A stretch of 49,970 nt of DNA, taken from the NCBI RefSeq assembly GCF_004323185.1, contig NZ_NAPS01000001.1, positions 2,154,279 to 2,204,248 of the forward strand. The letters are read 5' to 3'. This document shows positions 1-7,852 of this stretch, one piece after another. Numbering within the stretch: position 1 is the first letter of the stretch; every line of letters starts with the position of its first letter. The position numbers and the translations under genes were made by a program. The notes beneath the pieces were generated by a model. That model made no database searches and was not told the DNA's origin. It saw only the letters and a list, made by a program, of their open reading frames with translations. This stretch comes from Westiellopsis prolifica IICB1. Its GTDB lineage: Bacteria; Cyanobacteriota; Cyanobacteriia; Cyanobacteriales; Nostocaceae.

Positions 1-56
1 CCCGATCCCCGATCCCCGATCCCCGATCCCCGATCCCCGATCCCCAATCCCCGATC
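1..56. repeat. Heptamer short tandem repeat (CCCCGAT)n
   Basis: About eight consecutive copies of CCCCGAT, one of them changed to CCCCAAT, end at the stop codon of the minus-strand flotillin gene. Variants of the same repeat recur near 1545, 34440, 35175, 40385 and 43930. Such heptamer repeats are typical of filamentous cyanobacteria. Confidence 0.9.
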
Positions 57-1383
57 ACTCCTGATTAAGAGTTCCCGTTACATCAATACCTAATGTCCGA
101 TTAACATTTTCTAAAAATTGCAACACAATCTCTGGGTAAACATTAACTAAGCTAGCCAAAGATTTTCCATCGCCGTTGTCAATCACATTCACTTTATCGA
201 TTTGAATTCGCTGGGGAATTTGGACTGCTTCTTGTAATACCATTTCGATTTGTTGAATTAAAAATAATTTCCCAGCTTCTGTTCCTGTTTGCTGCCAAAC
301 TTGGGAAAGAATATCGTTGACTAATGCTGCTGCTTTCGCATTTTCTTCTAATACGGCGGCTTTACCTCTAGCATGGAGTTCTTGGGCTTGAGATTGGGCT
401 AAAGCTGGTAAAACTGTATCTGCTTGTAAACGCAGACGTTCTAATTCAGCTCGTAATGCTTGTAGTGCTTGTTCGGCTTTGGCTTTCTTTTCTTGGGCTG
501 CTGCTTTGGTAATTTCTTCTTCAGAACGGGCTGTTTGTTCTAATTTGGCTTTAATTTTACGTAGTTCGTTTTCTTTTTCTAAAACAATAATTCTGTCTTG
601 AGTTTTAGCAACTTGGGCGTGTTCTTCACATTGGGCTTCTACTTGTTCTGCTTGGGCGATCGCATTTGATTCGGCAATTTCTGCATCTCTGAGAATTAAG
701 GCTATTTGTTTACGTCCCAAGGATTTGAGATAATCAACATCATCAGAAACACTTTGAATTTTTAAAGTATCGAGTTGTAATCCCAGTTTCGCTAAATCAC
801 GACTGACATCAGAAGCGATGCGTTCTGCAAAACTTAGTCTATCTTCGTTGAGTTCTTCTGGTGTTAAAGTCGCCACAACACCCCGCAAATATCCTTCTAG
901 AGTTTCACGAGAAACACGCGCCAACTCTGAACGATCGCGATCCAAAAAACGTTCGATCGCATTACCCACCACCCCCGGATCAGTGGAAATTTTCACATTG
1001 GCGATCGCTTGAATATTTAAAGGTGTCCCCCCTTTAGCATAGGCGTTCCGTACCTCCACGCGCACAGGCATTGTTGTTACATCCATGCGTTTAACAGTTT
1101 CCACAATCGGAATCCGCATCGCACGTCCACCCACCAAAACCCTGTAACCTAATTGTTGTCCATCCTTGTTTCGCCACTTACGTCCCGAAAGAATCAAAAC
1201 TTCATTAGGCTTGCAAATACACAAAAACGACTTCAAAAACCAGACAATAACAATAGCGCCAAAAATAGAAGCAGCAATCGGGAGACTAGTAAACAGTAAC
1301 CCTTCTACCCCATTATCTCGATTTGTGATCACAGGACGATCCGCTGGAATTTGCCCGACTTGTACAGTTGCGATATTTTTCAT
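55..1383 (-). CDS. Flotillin family protein (SPFH/band 7 domain)
   Basis: The 442-residue product fits a flotillin. It has one hydrophobic segment at about residues 32-55, then an SPFH/band 7 region to about residue 230. A long Ala/Glu/Lys/Gln-rich coiled coil follows at about 230-345, including AAAQEKKAKAEQALQALRAE. A C-terminal region rich in short hydrophobic helices ends the protein. Flotillins oligomerise on the inner face of the membrane and organise microdomains. The gene lies 163 bases downstream of an NfeD-like gene on the same strand, a partnership well known from the Bacillus YuaF-FloT pair. The ATG at 1383 has no clear Shine-Dalgarno sequence. The family call is firm. The cellular role here is inferred. 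Confidence 0.9.
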   Translation of the reverse strand: MKNIATVQVGQIPADRPVITNRDNGVEGLLFTSLPIAASIFGAIVIVWFLKSFLCICKPNEVLILSGRKWRNKDGQQLGYRVLVGGRAMRIPIVETVKRMDVTTMPVRVEVRNAYAKGGTPLNIQAIANVKISTDPGVVGNAIERFLDRDRSELARVSRETLEGYLRGVVATLTPEELNEDRLSFAERIASDVSRDLAKLGLQLDTLKIQSVSDDVDYLKSLGRKQIALILRDAEIAESNAIAQAEQVEAQCEEHAQVAKTQDRIIVLEKENELRKIKAKLEQTARSEEEITKAAAQEKKAKAEQALQALRAELERLRLQADTVLPALAQSQAQELHARGKAAVLEENAKAAALVNDILSQVWQQTGTEAGKLFLIQQIEMVLQEAVQIPQRIQIDKVNVIDNGDGKSLASLVNVYPEIVLQFLENVNRTLGIDVTGTLNQE

Positions 1384-1414
1384 AGTTAGTTGTAGCTGGT
1401 TAGTGGTTAACCAA

Positions 1415-1546
1415 TAATCTCGGAAGTTCTAGTTTTAACCCTGAAAGTTCTAGTTTTAACCCGAAAGTTCTAGTTTCATCCCCGCTCCCCGTACTCTACG
1501 AGAAGTCGCTTACGCGTCTACGCGAAGCGTCTCCTCTGGAGAATCC
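1415..1546. repeat. Spacer with 20-bp tandem repeat and dispersed repeat
   Basis: Between the flotillin and NfeD-like genes there are three near copies of a unit containing GAAGTTCTAGTTTTAACCC (about 1419-1477). After them comes a segment reading CCGTACTCTACGAGAAGTCG onward (about 1490-1545). It matches a second copy at about 39330-39392 at most positions, so it is a dispersed repeat. The repeats separate flotillin from its probable operon partners. Confidence 0.75.
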
Positions 1547-1879
1547 CTAATCCCCAATCCCCAATCCCACCACCCAAACCCTATTACCCTTCATCCTCAC
1601 AACAACAACGCGATCGCCTGGAAAAAATTCTTGATTTTCATCGGTGAGGGCGACAAAATCTACTAGGGAACCTTTGATATTAACGCGGATTTTTCCTGGG
1701 CTATTGTGATTGAGAGGAATTTCCACAGTTCCGTAAGAACCGACGATATTATCTATGCGTACAAGACTGTCTATTGCGAGACGTCGGCGTTTTAAAAAAA
1801 TTAATAAAACTATGAACGCACCAGCTAAAATTCCCAAGGCGATTGCGATACCAGTAATTACTAAAATTGAATTCTTCAT
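1547..1879 (-). CDS. NfeD-like membrane protein
   Basis: The 110-residue protein starts with one strong transmembrane helix (about residues 5-29). A basic KRRR stop-transfer sequence follows, then a compact beta-rich domain (about 38-108) with the pattern of the NfeD C-terminal OB fold: a G-x-V-E-I-P segment, a G-D-R-V-V-V-V turn and a final V-W-V-V-G strand. NfeD short forms partner flotillins and help position them in the membrane. It lies 12 bases downstream of the TIGR04222-like gene and upstream of flotillin, so the three probably form an operon. It lacks the N-terminal protease domain of long NfeD proteins. Confidence 0.8.
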   Translation of the reverse strand: MKNSILVITGIAIALGILAGAFIVLLIFLKRRRLAIDSLVRIDNIVGSYGTVEIPLNHNSPGKIRVNIKGSLVDFVALTDENQEFFPGDRVVVVRMKGNRVWVVGLGIGD

Positions 1880-1891
1880 AAATTTTCCAAC

Positions 1892-3376
1892 TTAACCGCC
1901 ACACCCGCCACACCCGCCACATCCACCACCACATCCACCACCACAGCCACTACCATCACCACCACCACCGATCTCAACACTACTACTACTACTACTACTA
2001 GTGGTTGGCGGTACGAAGGCTTGTTTTAAATCTGCTAAAGAACCTATTAAGACTGCACTACCGAATAAAGCAAAGGCAAATGCAATGTCAGATGACTGGG
2101 AGTAGGATGAACGATAGTAATTGAGAGTGCGATCGCCAGATTGAGTCCGGTGTGGTTTAGCCAAGAGCGAGAATCCAACAATCGCGATCACAATGCACAT
2201 TCCTACCAAAAAACCGACAGGTTTATCGCGGGAAATTCCCACGATAATTTTGCTGATTCCCAACATTAATAATACTAAGACGGGTGTTGCAGTTGCAATA
2301 TTAATTATTTTTGCTTGGCGATCGCTAACTAATAAACCTTGTTTTTCTAAGTTTCGCCTAATTGAATTCGTTGCTGATATTACCCTTGTGCGGATAGTTT
2401 CAATCGGAGCATAATTCGTACCACTAATGCTTTCCTCAATCATTGCTTCTGTGATTGATTTTTCCAAAGGGTGACTATTGGCAGATGGAGCCTTTTCTAA
2501 ATATAAATTCCGGTTTTTCGCTGATACTTTCAGAACTTTCTCTTGAACAAGTTTAGCGATCGCAGCATCTACGGCTCGATATGCACCACCATTTAAATAT
2601 GCTAATTCATAAGCATCTAGAGAGCTAGATTCACCTAGATAATTCTTCCCAGATGTTCGGAAAAACCAACGCAAGCTTATAGCGCACACAAAAGTAAAAA
2701 TTGCTAGCAAAAAATAAAACCAGAGAAATTCCGAGCCATTTAAATCCAGTGGATTAGTAATCGTAGCTGCGAATAAAGGCTCATTGTTTGCTATTATTAA
2801 TCCCAAGGAAAATGGGATTAATAAAACTGGTGATATATTTCCTAAAGCGCGTGGTCTCAAAAAATCTAAATTTATCTTTGGAAACTGGAATAATGATTTA
2901 GGTAAAATCCAGTTTTCTTGAAGATTCACCCGCACAAACTTGCTATCACGACCAAAACGAATATGTGGTGATGACCAAATATCTGTTGGTGGAATTTGCC
3001 CAAAAAAATGCTCGTAACTTGCCAAAGTTTGAATATACAAATCTTGGTATTTATGATGTTCAACGCTACCGCCACGAGTCGGGTTGTGATGCAGTGGTCT
3101 TTGTAAAACCTTTGAACAAAATTCGTTCCAATAAGATTGTGTATAAGTTAGGTGGAGATGCCAAACTTGATCTACTTGTTCTGATGGCGTTACCGTATGT
3201 CCTGCAATTATTGATAAAAAAGCAAACTTTTTATACTCCTCAATTGCCCGTTTTGTATACTCAGCACTCCAACCATTTTCTTTCGCTAATTTCTTGCTGA
3301 ACGGAAAAACAGCATCCTTTTCGTCTAAAGAAAACTCTTGAATACGTGTATATAATTCTGCTTGTTGAAGATTCAT
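1892..3376 (-). CDS. TIGR04222-like membrane protein with Gly/Cys-rich tail
   Basis: The 494-residue protein has three parts. The N-terminal 130 residues contain DQVWHLHLTYTQSYW, which resembles the helical glycine-rich-domain-protein (DUF1399-type) family. Hydrophobic segments lie at about 180-200 and 218-238, followed by a region with AYLNGGAYRAVDAAIAKLV that fits the TIGR04222 family. Further membrane segments lie at about 365-410 and 435-455. The protein ends in serines and a tail of almost only glycine and cysteine, with about six cysteines. I chose the second of two adjacent ATG codons because AGGAA lies at a usable distance from it. The function is unknown. Its place upstream of the NfeD-like gene and flotillin suggests a membrane-microdomain role. 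Confidence 0.75.
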   Translation of the reverse strand: MNLQQAELYTRIQEFSLDEKDAVFPFSKKLAKENGWSAEYTKRAIEEYKKFAFLSIIAGHTVTPSEQVDQVWHLHLTYTQSYWNEFCSKVLQRPLHHNPTRGGSVEHHKYQDLYIQTLASYEHFFGQIPPTDIWSSPHIRFGRDSKFVRVNLQENWILPKSLFQFPKINLDFLRPRALGNISPVLLIPFSLGLIIANNEPLFAATITNPLDLNGSEFLWFYFLLAIFTFVCAISLRWFFRTSGKNYLGESSSLDAYELAYLNGGAYRAVDAAIAKLVQEKVLKVSAKNRNLYLEKAPSANSHPLEKSITEAMIEESISGTNYAPIETIRTRVISATNSIRRNLEKQGLLVSDRQAKIINIATATPVLVLLMLGISKIIVGISRDKPVGFLVGMCIVIAIVGFSLLAKPHRTQSGDRTLNYYRSSYSQSSDIAFAFALFGSAVLIGSLADLKQAFVPPTTSSSSSSSVEIGGGGDGSGCGGGCGGGCGGCGGCGG

Positions 3377-3379
3377 CAT

Positions 3380-3819
3380 TTTCCTATCATCCAGTATTCA
3401 CAGAACTCTCCGAATTGGCGCCTTGGTTCTATAAGTTCTTCAGTTGAGACAGGAAAAATTTATTGTTTTGTTTACATAAATTTACAATCAAGCAATAATC
3501 AAGCCCATCCGAAAAGCAGCCACTTGAGTTTGTAGCTCTATATAGCAGTTCTACTATTTGATTAGTGAAATCATCATCAGGGTTGTCAATAGTCACTTTT
3601 GAATGGCTGGTGACGCCACATGCTTTATGCCGACGGACTTAACCCCATCGTAGAAGAAAATTATAGCTTAGAGATACCAGCACGAAGCGAACGCCCACAT
3701 TAACCCCATCATCAAAAATGCGTTCGCGTAGCGGCTCCTTTGGAGCATCGCTTAGTAAAATAAGTTAACTTGAGAAAAGCCTTTATATCCAATACTTCCA
3801 AAACTTGGAGGTTTTTACC
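3380..3819. other. Spacer upstream of toxin-antitoxin region
   Basis: This 440-base gap holds no intact gene. It contains an antitoxin-like relic at about 3652-3695. A repeat-like segment follows (AAAAATGCGTTCGCGTAGCG, about 3714-3733) that resembles repeats at about 5340. TTGGAGG at 3805-3811 serves as the Shine-Dalgarno sequence for the antitoxin gene. Confidence 0.6.
3652..3695 (+). pseudogene. Relic of a Phd/YefM-type antitoxin gene (C-terminal end)
   Basis: The bases here read in frame as EENYSLEIPARSER. The intact antitoxin downstream ends with EENYTLEIPRRSDR at about 4027-4071. The nucleotide match is close, with one three-base insertion and a few substitutions. No upstream coding part is recognisable, so this looks like the remains of a duplicated or recombined antitoxin gene. 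Confidence 0.6.
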
Positions 3820-4092
3820 ATGAAATGGACACTTGAAGAAGCCGAAAAACAGCTACCTTCAATCATTAACGCGACTAGTCAAGAACCTCAGCTAATTTAT
3901 ACTCAACAGGAATTAGTGGCTGCAATTGTAGATCCTGAGCTTTTTCAAGAATTTTTAAACTGGCGGCAAAAAACAGCGAAAACATCTCTAGCTCAAGTCT
4001 TTAAAGAACTTCAGCAGTTATGTACTGAAGAAAATTATACTTTAGAGATACCACGACGAAGCGATCGCGACAATCCTTTTACGGAAGAATAG
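3820..4092 (+). CDS. Phd/YefM-type antitoxin
   Basis: This 90-residue protein starts MKWTLEEAEKQLPSIINAT, the usual opening of the small Phd/YefM-type antitoxins paired with PIN toxins in cyanobacteria. The tail is acidic and polar, as expected for the toxin-binding part. A TTG 15 bases upstream is also open, but it sits inside the Shine-Dalgarno sequence TTGGAGG, so ATG at 3820 is the better start. The gene ends one base before the toxin start, which implies co-translation. By family knowledge it neutralises the PIN RNase and represses its own promoter. That function is not visible in the sequence. Confidence 0.85.
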   Translation: MKWTLEEAEKQLPSIINATSQEPQLIYTQQELVAAIVDPELFQEFLNWRQKTAKTSLAQVFKELQQLCTEENYTLEIPRRSDRDNPFTEE

Positions 4093-4093
4093 G

Positions 4094-4489
4094 ATGAGTC
4101 ACCTTTGTGACACAAATATAATCAGTGAATTAACTCGCCCAATGCCAAATCCAGGGGTAATAGCATGGAGCGGGACTGTGACATGTATTAACTTAAGTGT
4201 CATTACAATTGAGGAAATTTATTATGGTTTAACAGCCAAACCTAATGCTAGAATCCAAAGTTGGTTTGAAAACTTTCTCTTCACTCACTGTCAAATTCTT
4301 CCCATCACCTCAGAAATTGCCCAGTATTCGGGTGAATTGAGAGGCTTTTTGAGAACCCAAGGTAAACCGCGCTCGCAAGCTGATATATTTATTGCGGCAA
4401 CAGCTAAAATACATTCTTTAACACTTGTTACTAGAAATATTAAGGATTTTGAGGGTTGTGGTATATCCACATTGAACCCATTTAGTTGA
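4094..4489 (+). CDS. PIN-domain toxin (VapC/FitB-type RNase)
   Basis: The 131-residue product is a complete PIN domain. Acidic metal-binding residues are Asp6 in LCDTNIISEL, Glu41 in VITIEEIYYG and Asp97 in SQADIFIAATA. The final TRNIKDFEGCGI motif is typical of VapC/FitB proteins. These proteins are Mg-dependent RNases that cleave tRNA or rRNA when free of antitoxin. The start codon follows the antitoxin stop by one base. All catalytic positions are present, so the toxin looks intact. Confidence 0.9.
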   Translation: MSHLCDTNIISELTRPMPNPGVIAWSGTVTCINLSVITIEEIYYGLTAKPNARIQSWFENFLFTHCQILPITSEIAQYSGELRGFLRTQGKPRSQADIFIAATAKIHSLTLVTRNIKDFEGCGISTLNPFS

Positions 4490-4498
4490 ATCTTTACA

Positions 4499-4546
4499 AA
4501 AAGTGCGTAGAAGCTCTGCTTCTTGTCGTCAGACATCGCTCATTTG
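4499..4546. repeat. Dispersed repeat copy 1
   Basis: The segment AAGTGCGTAGAAGCTCTGCT and its continuation to CAGACATCGCT matches about 6203-6249 with only a few differences. Each copy contains a small hairpin (AGAAGC/GCTTCT). Each lies directly downstream of a gene, which suggests a mobile repeat. Confidence 0.7.
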
Positions 4547-4625
4547 ACACAGTTGCTATAAATGCGATCGCTTTTGAGTCTTTTGATAATAAATCTTATG
4601 ATAGCTTATATGATATCATAATTAC

Positions 4626-5051
4626 ATGGCGATTAAAATTGTAATTGATACTAGCGTTTTTATTAGTGCGCTGATTAGCTCTAAAGGATCTAGTCGAGAA
4701 CTCATTCGACGCTGCTTGCAAGGAGAATATCAGCCTTTGATGGGAAATGCTTTATTTTCTGAGTATGAGTCAGTGATTCAGCGAGAAGAAGTTATTACTA
4801 AATGCCCTTTAACTAGTAAAGAAATTTCGGCTTTACTTGCATCATTAATGAGCGTAAGTCAATGGATTTATATCTACTATTTATGGCGACCGAATTTAAA
4901 AGACGAAGCTGACAATCACTTAATTGAATTAGCAGTTGCAGGCAATGCTCAAATTCTAGCCACTCACAATGTCAAAGATTTCCAAAATGCTGAATTGTTA
5001 TTTCCTAACTTATCAATATTAAAACCTAAAGAAATTATTATTAGGAGTTAA
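4626..5051 (+). CDS. PIN-domain toxin, COG1569 family
   Basis: The 141-residue protein begins IKIVIDTSVFISALISSKGS, the signature of the COG1569 putative PIN toxins. Candidate metal ligands are Asp8, Glu46, Asp93 or Asp96, and the THNVKDF segment near the C-terminus. It shares little sequence with the PIN toxin at 4094, so it is a different family and not a tandem duplicate. The antitoxin gene follows 6 bases downstream, giving toxin-first order. RNase activity is inferred from the family. Confidence 0.85.
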   Translation: MAIKIVIDTSVFISALISSKGSSRELIRRCLQGEYQPLMGNALFSEYESVIQREEVITKCPLTSKEISALLASLMSVSQWIYIYYLWRPNLKDEADNHLIELAVAGNAQILATHNVKDFQNAELLFPNLSILKPKEIIIRS

Positions 5052-5057
5052 ACAAAG

Positions 5058-5276
5058 ATGGCAACTTTAACTATTCGTTTACCAGACGATAAGCATAATA
5101 GATTGAAAGAACTTGCTCAAGCCAAAGGCATAAGTGTCAACAAGCTAATTGAAGAACTTTCTACCATAGCTTTAGCAGAATTTGATGCCTATACAAGATT
5201 TAAAGCAATGGCTGCGATTGGCGACCCAGAAGAAGGCTTAAAAATACTGGCTAAACTTGATGCTCTGACAGAATAG
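5058..5276 (+). CDS. Ribbon-helix-helix antitoxin
   Basis: The 72-residue protein opens with TLTIRLPDDKHNRLKELAQA, a beta strand followed by a helix as in ribbon-helix-helix DNA-binding proteins. GISVNKLIEEL supplies the second helix. The C-terminal acidic segment would contact the toxin. It sits 6 bases after the COG1569 toxin, so the two are very probably one module. It is expected to bind its operator as a dimer and repress the pair. Confidence 0.85.
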   Translation: MATLTIRLPDDKHNRLKELAQAKGISVNKLIEELSTIALAEFDAYTRFKAMAAIGDPEEGLKILAKLDALTE

Positions 5277-5743
5277 AGATGATAGCAAGATTATATAAAC
5301 AATGACCAAAGCGATCGCCCATATCAACTTCATCATCAAAAGTGCGTAGGCGTAGCCCGTCGTAGACATCGCCCAAATCAACCCCATCCTTAAAAGTGCT
5401 GCCCGTTCCCTGTTCCTTCTTTAATGGTTATAGAGATAAGAATCATGAGATTTAGTAAGCAAACCGCAGTTTGTTTTCTCAATTAGCTTAAATGTTTTCT
5501 CCTAAAGGTGTTTTCAGCAAGCAAACCGCAGTTTGCTTTCTCCTAAAGGTGTTTTCAGCAAGCAAACCGCAGTTTGCTTTCTCAATTAGCTTAAATACTT
5601 TCTCATTTCAGTATATTCCGTATTTATCCCAACTATCGCTTGTAGCAAAAGTTGTTGCAGATTTGCCAAAATTCTCTCAGGCTGATCTATACGGGTATCA
5701 TTTAAAGTAAATAATGTTACTATAGTTTTTACAAGGTGCGTAT
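5277..5743. other. Repeat-filled spacer
   Basis: No gene is supported in this 467-base gap. It holds a dispersed repeat (about 5315-5400, with CATCATCAAAAGTGCGTAGG) that resembles the one near 3700, and the GCAAACCGCAGTTTGC tandem repeat at 5457-5605. AAGG at about 5733 precedes the next start codon. Confidence 0.6.
5457..5605. repeat. Tandem repeat with GCAAACCGCAGTTTGC hairpin
   Basis: Three copies of AAGCAAACCGCAGTTTG begin at 5457, 5519 and 5560. The second and third are 41 bases apart. The first interval is 62 bases because it carries an extra AATTAGCTTAAATGTTTTCT. That segment recurs after the third copy in slightly changed form. CTAAAGGTGTTTTCAGC links the units. Each core is a perfect short palindrome (GCAAAC/GTTTGC). 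Confidence 0.85.
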
Positions 5744-6172
5744 ATGAGTCGTAGACAAAGAAGTTCTACAGTATTACAAAAAGCAGTGCGTCGTGCCGCT
5801 GGTATGAACTCAATTGATCCAAATCTAGATGTGGGCAGTGGACTCACCCTAACAGCCTTATCAACTCTCATTGAGACAATGCGAACTAAAGAGAACGCAT
5901 ACAACAGCGCCCTTGCCAACCTGGATAAATTGTACACTGACATGCTTCAAACAGAGCGTGAATTAGGAGATATGACAGAGCATATGCTGATGGGAGTTGG
6001 GGTTAAATATGGTAAAAGCAGTGTAGAGTATGGTATGGCGGGAGGAGTTCCAAAAAATCAACGCCGCAAAGGACTGCGAGGCGAGTCGCCAAAATCTAGT
6101 TCACAGCAACCGTCATTTGTTGCCAGTGTAGAGGGTAACGAAAATGGAAACCAACCAATAGCGACAAGCTAG
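5744..6172 (+). CDS. Unrecognised small protein
   Basis: The 142-residue product is not one I can assign. The first 25 residues are basic (RRQRSSTVLQKAVRRAAG). Residues 35-95 look helical. A conserved-looking stretch with VGVKYGKSSVEYGMAGGVPK follows, then a basic NQRRKGLRG and a Ser/Gln/Asn-rich, probably disordered tail. AAGG lies 8 bases before the ATG. No signal peptide or membrane segment is seen. It stands alone between repeats. The basic ends might suit nucleic-acid binding, but that is only a guess. Confidence 0.6.
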   Translation: MSRRQRSSTVLQKAVRRAAGMNSIDPNLDVGSGLTLTALSTLIETMRTKENAYNSALANLDKLYTDMLQTERELGDMTEHMLMGVGVKYGKSSVEYGMAGGVPKNQRRKGLRGESPKSSSQQPSFVASVEGNENGNQPIATS

Positions 6173-6202
6173 GATGCACACATGACACAAATTTTGTAAA
6201 GT

Positions 6203-6249
6203 GCAAATCTTGCGTAGAAGCTTTGCTTCTTGTCGCCAGACATCGCTTT
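6203..6249. repeat. Dispersed repeat copy 2
   Basis: This segment (TTGCGTAGAAGCTTTGCTTC through CAGACATCGCT) matches 4499-4546. It lies just downstream of the unrecognised gene at 5744. Confidence 0.7.
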
Positions 6250-6363
6250 GATGAGAAACTGTAATCATGCACTTGGCGATCGCACCAAAAAATTATCTTC
6301 TTAACCTGTTCTCTGTTTCCGGTTTTCACGAGTAAGTTCACCGAATCAAACCGGATTCCTATA

Positions 6364-7182
6364 TTATTTATCTTCATTTTTAAACACTTGTCGAGAAGCC
6401 CACTGAACTAAACCAGGAAATAAACGATTAATTGTCTGTGATAAATTCGCAGAACCAACAAACACTTCAGATTTATGGTTCTTAACAGCATCCCAAATGG
6501 TATTTGCTACATCTTCAGGTTTCTCTACCACCGGATTTTGGAAAAGATTTTCAATTTGTTGGCGACGTTTTTGCATATCTTGCTCATCTTTTCCTCTAAA
6601 AATAGCCCGTTCGAGGAAACTACTTTTAATTAAATTCGGATATATCCCACAAACAAAAATTCCTTTCGGTTGTAATTCTGCATGTAGCGATTCTGTTAAA
6701 CCTGTGATGGCAAACTTAGTTGTACAATATGGCACTAAATAAGGATTAGGAACTTTACCACTAATAGAACTGACATTAACAATGGTTCCTTTTCCTCTAG
6801 AGAGAAAATGAGGCAAAAGTAAATTAATCGTGTGAATATATCCCCATAAATTTGTATCGATAACCTTGTGCCAATCTTCCAAAGAAAATTGCTCTACAGG
6901 CCCTTCTACAAATATACCTGCATTATTCACCAGCACATCAATATAACCATAATGATCCAATGCATTGTCTACCAATGCTTTTACCTGAGATGGATCTGTA
7001 ACATCGCAAGTAACTGTCAATGGTGCTGTTCCACCAATACTTTGTATTTCTTGAGCTGTAGATTGCAAGCGATCGCCATGACGGGCTGCAAGTACAAGAT
7101 CATATCCTTTACGGGCAAATAATAAAGCTGTTGCTTTACCAATACCTTCAGAACCGCCTGTAATTAATACTGTAGGAGCCAT
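6364..7182 (-). CDS. SDR-family NAD(P)-dependent oxidoreductase
   Basis: The 272-residue protein is a classical short-chain dehydrogenase/reductase. The nucleotide-binding motif TGGSEGIG is at residues 8-15, with an Arg-rich AARHGDR after the second strand that suggests NADP preference. NNAG is at 86-89, the catalytic Ser is at about 139, and Tyr152 and Lys156 form Y-x3-K. PNLIKSSF follows the active site as in many lipid- or retinoid-type SDRs. The substrate cannot be read from sequence. It is transcribed away from the Hli gene across a 358-base AT-rich spacer. Confidence 0.9.
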   Translation of the reverse strand: MAPTVLITGGSEGIGKATALLFARKGYDLVLAARHGDRLQSTAQEIQSIGGTAPLTVTCDVTDPSQVKALVDNALDHYGYIDVLVNNAGIFVEGPVEQFSLEDWHKVIDTNLWGYIHTINLLLPHFLSRGKGTIVNVSSISGKVPNPYLVPYCTTKFAITGLTESLHAELQPKGIFVCGIYPNLIKSSFLERAIFRGKDEQDMQKRRQQIENLFQNPVVEKPEDVANTIWDAVKNHKSEVFVGSANLSQTINRLFPGLVQWASRQVFKNEDK

Positions 7183-7540
7183 ATTTTCTCACTAAAAAAC
7201 TATTCGATGTTTTTTAGTTTGATGAAAATTTTATCTAAAAACTTCTGACTTTTGTTAGATTTTAATAATAAAATAAGACTTTACCATGATAATTTTGCGT
7301 AAATCTAACTTCTTAAGCAAATTATATGTAATTAATTGTTGATTTGAATACTTATCTTAAGATAAAACATCTCTAATTGTTAATTCATTCTCTATAGAAT
7401 ATAGTGATGCAAATAACTCCTCTTATTCTATAAAATCTCAGTCTTTAGACTTGTTTATAATTTGACACTATAGATAGATAGCACTACATGAATGGGTAAA
7501 TACTATGAAAAAGTAATTTAATGCGTAAGGAAAATTAACA
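7183..7540. other. AT-rich spacer between divergent genes
   Basis: This 358-base gap separates the divergent SDR and Hli genes and should hold both promoters. I see no coding sequence and no convincing operator. AAGGA lies just upstream of the Hli ATG. Confidence 0.5.
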
Positions 7541-7732
7541 ATGGGACTTTATCCTAGTGACGCAACAGAAAAAGCATACAACGGTAGCGATCGCAATGCA
7601 GTGAAGTTTGGTTTTACTCCTCAATCTGAACTTTGGCAAGGACGTCTAGCAATGATCGGTTTTATCGCATATTTACTTTGGGATCTCAAAGGTTATAGCG
7701 TCCTACGTGACTTACTCCAAATCATTCAATAA
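7541..7732 (+). CDS. High-light-inducible (Hli/SCP) protein, variant chlorophyll-binding motif
   Basis: The 63-residue protein has one transmembrane helix and the Hli core [19 protein letters not shown] (residues 23-41). Hli proteins bind chlorophyll and carotenoid, dimerise in the thylakoid membrane and quench excess energy during photosystem assembly or light stress. The canonical motif is E-x-x-N-x-R. Here Asn is replaced by Gln33, while Glu30 and Arg35 are kept. The second Hli at 44128 has the normal Asn. AAGGA precedes the ATG. A carotenoid ketolase gene follows 120 bases downstream. Confidence 0.9.
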   Translation: MGLYPSDATEKAYNGSDRNAVKFGFTPQSELWQGRLAMIGFIAYLLWDLKGYSVLRDLLQIIQ

Positions 7733-7753
7733 AGTGTCTTGCAAAACTAGTGT

Positions 7754-7791
7754 GGGTTAGTAGTGAGTGCTTAAGCGCTCACTATTAACCC
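7754..7791. terminator. Long inverted repeat after Hli gene
   Basis: A near-perfect 38-base palindrome, with arms reading GGGTTAGTAGTGAGTGCTT and its complement, lies 22 bases after the Hli stop. It is not followed by a T run. It may act as a processing or stability hairpin between the Hli and crtW genes, or as an attenuating terminator. Confidence 0.55.
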
Positions 7792-7852
7792 TTCAAAGTT
7801 AAGTTAGAAGACCACTAGTCAAAAATTTAAGTATCTTTTGGAGTAAAACATA

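Noticed and set aside
5492-5710. 72-codon frame across the tandem repeat
   Set aside because: It translates the repeat itself and lacks a ribosome site.
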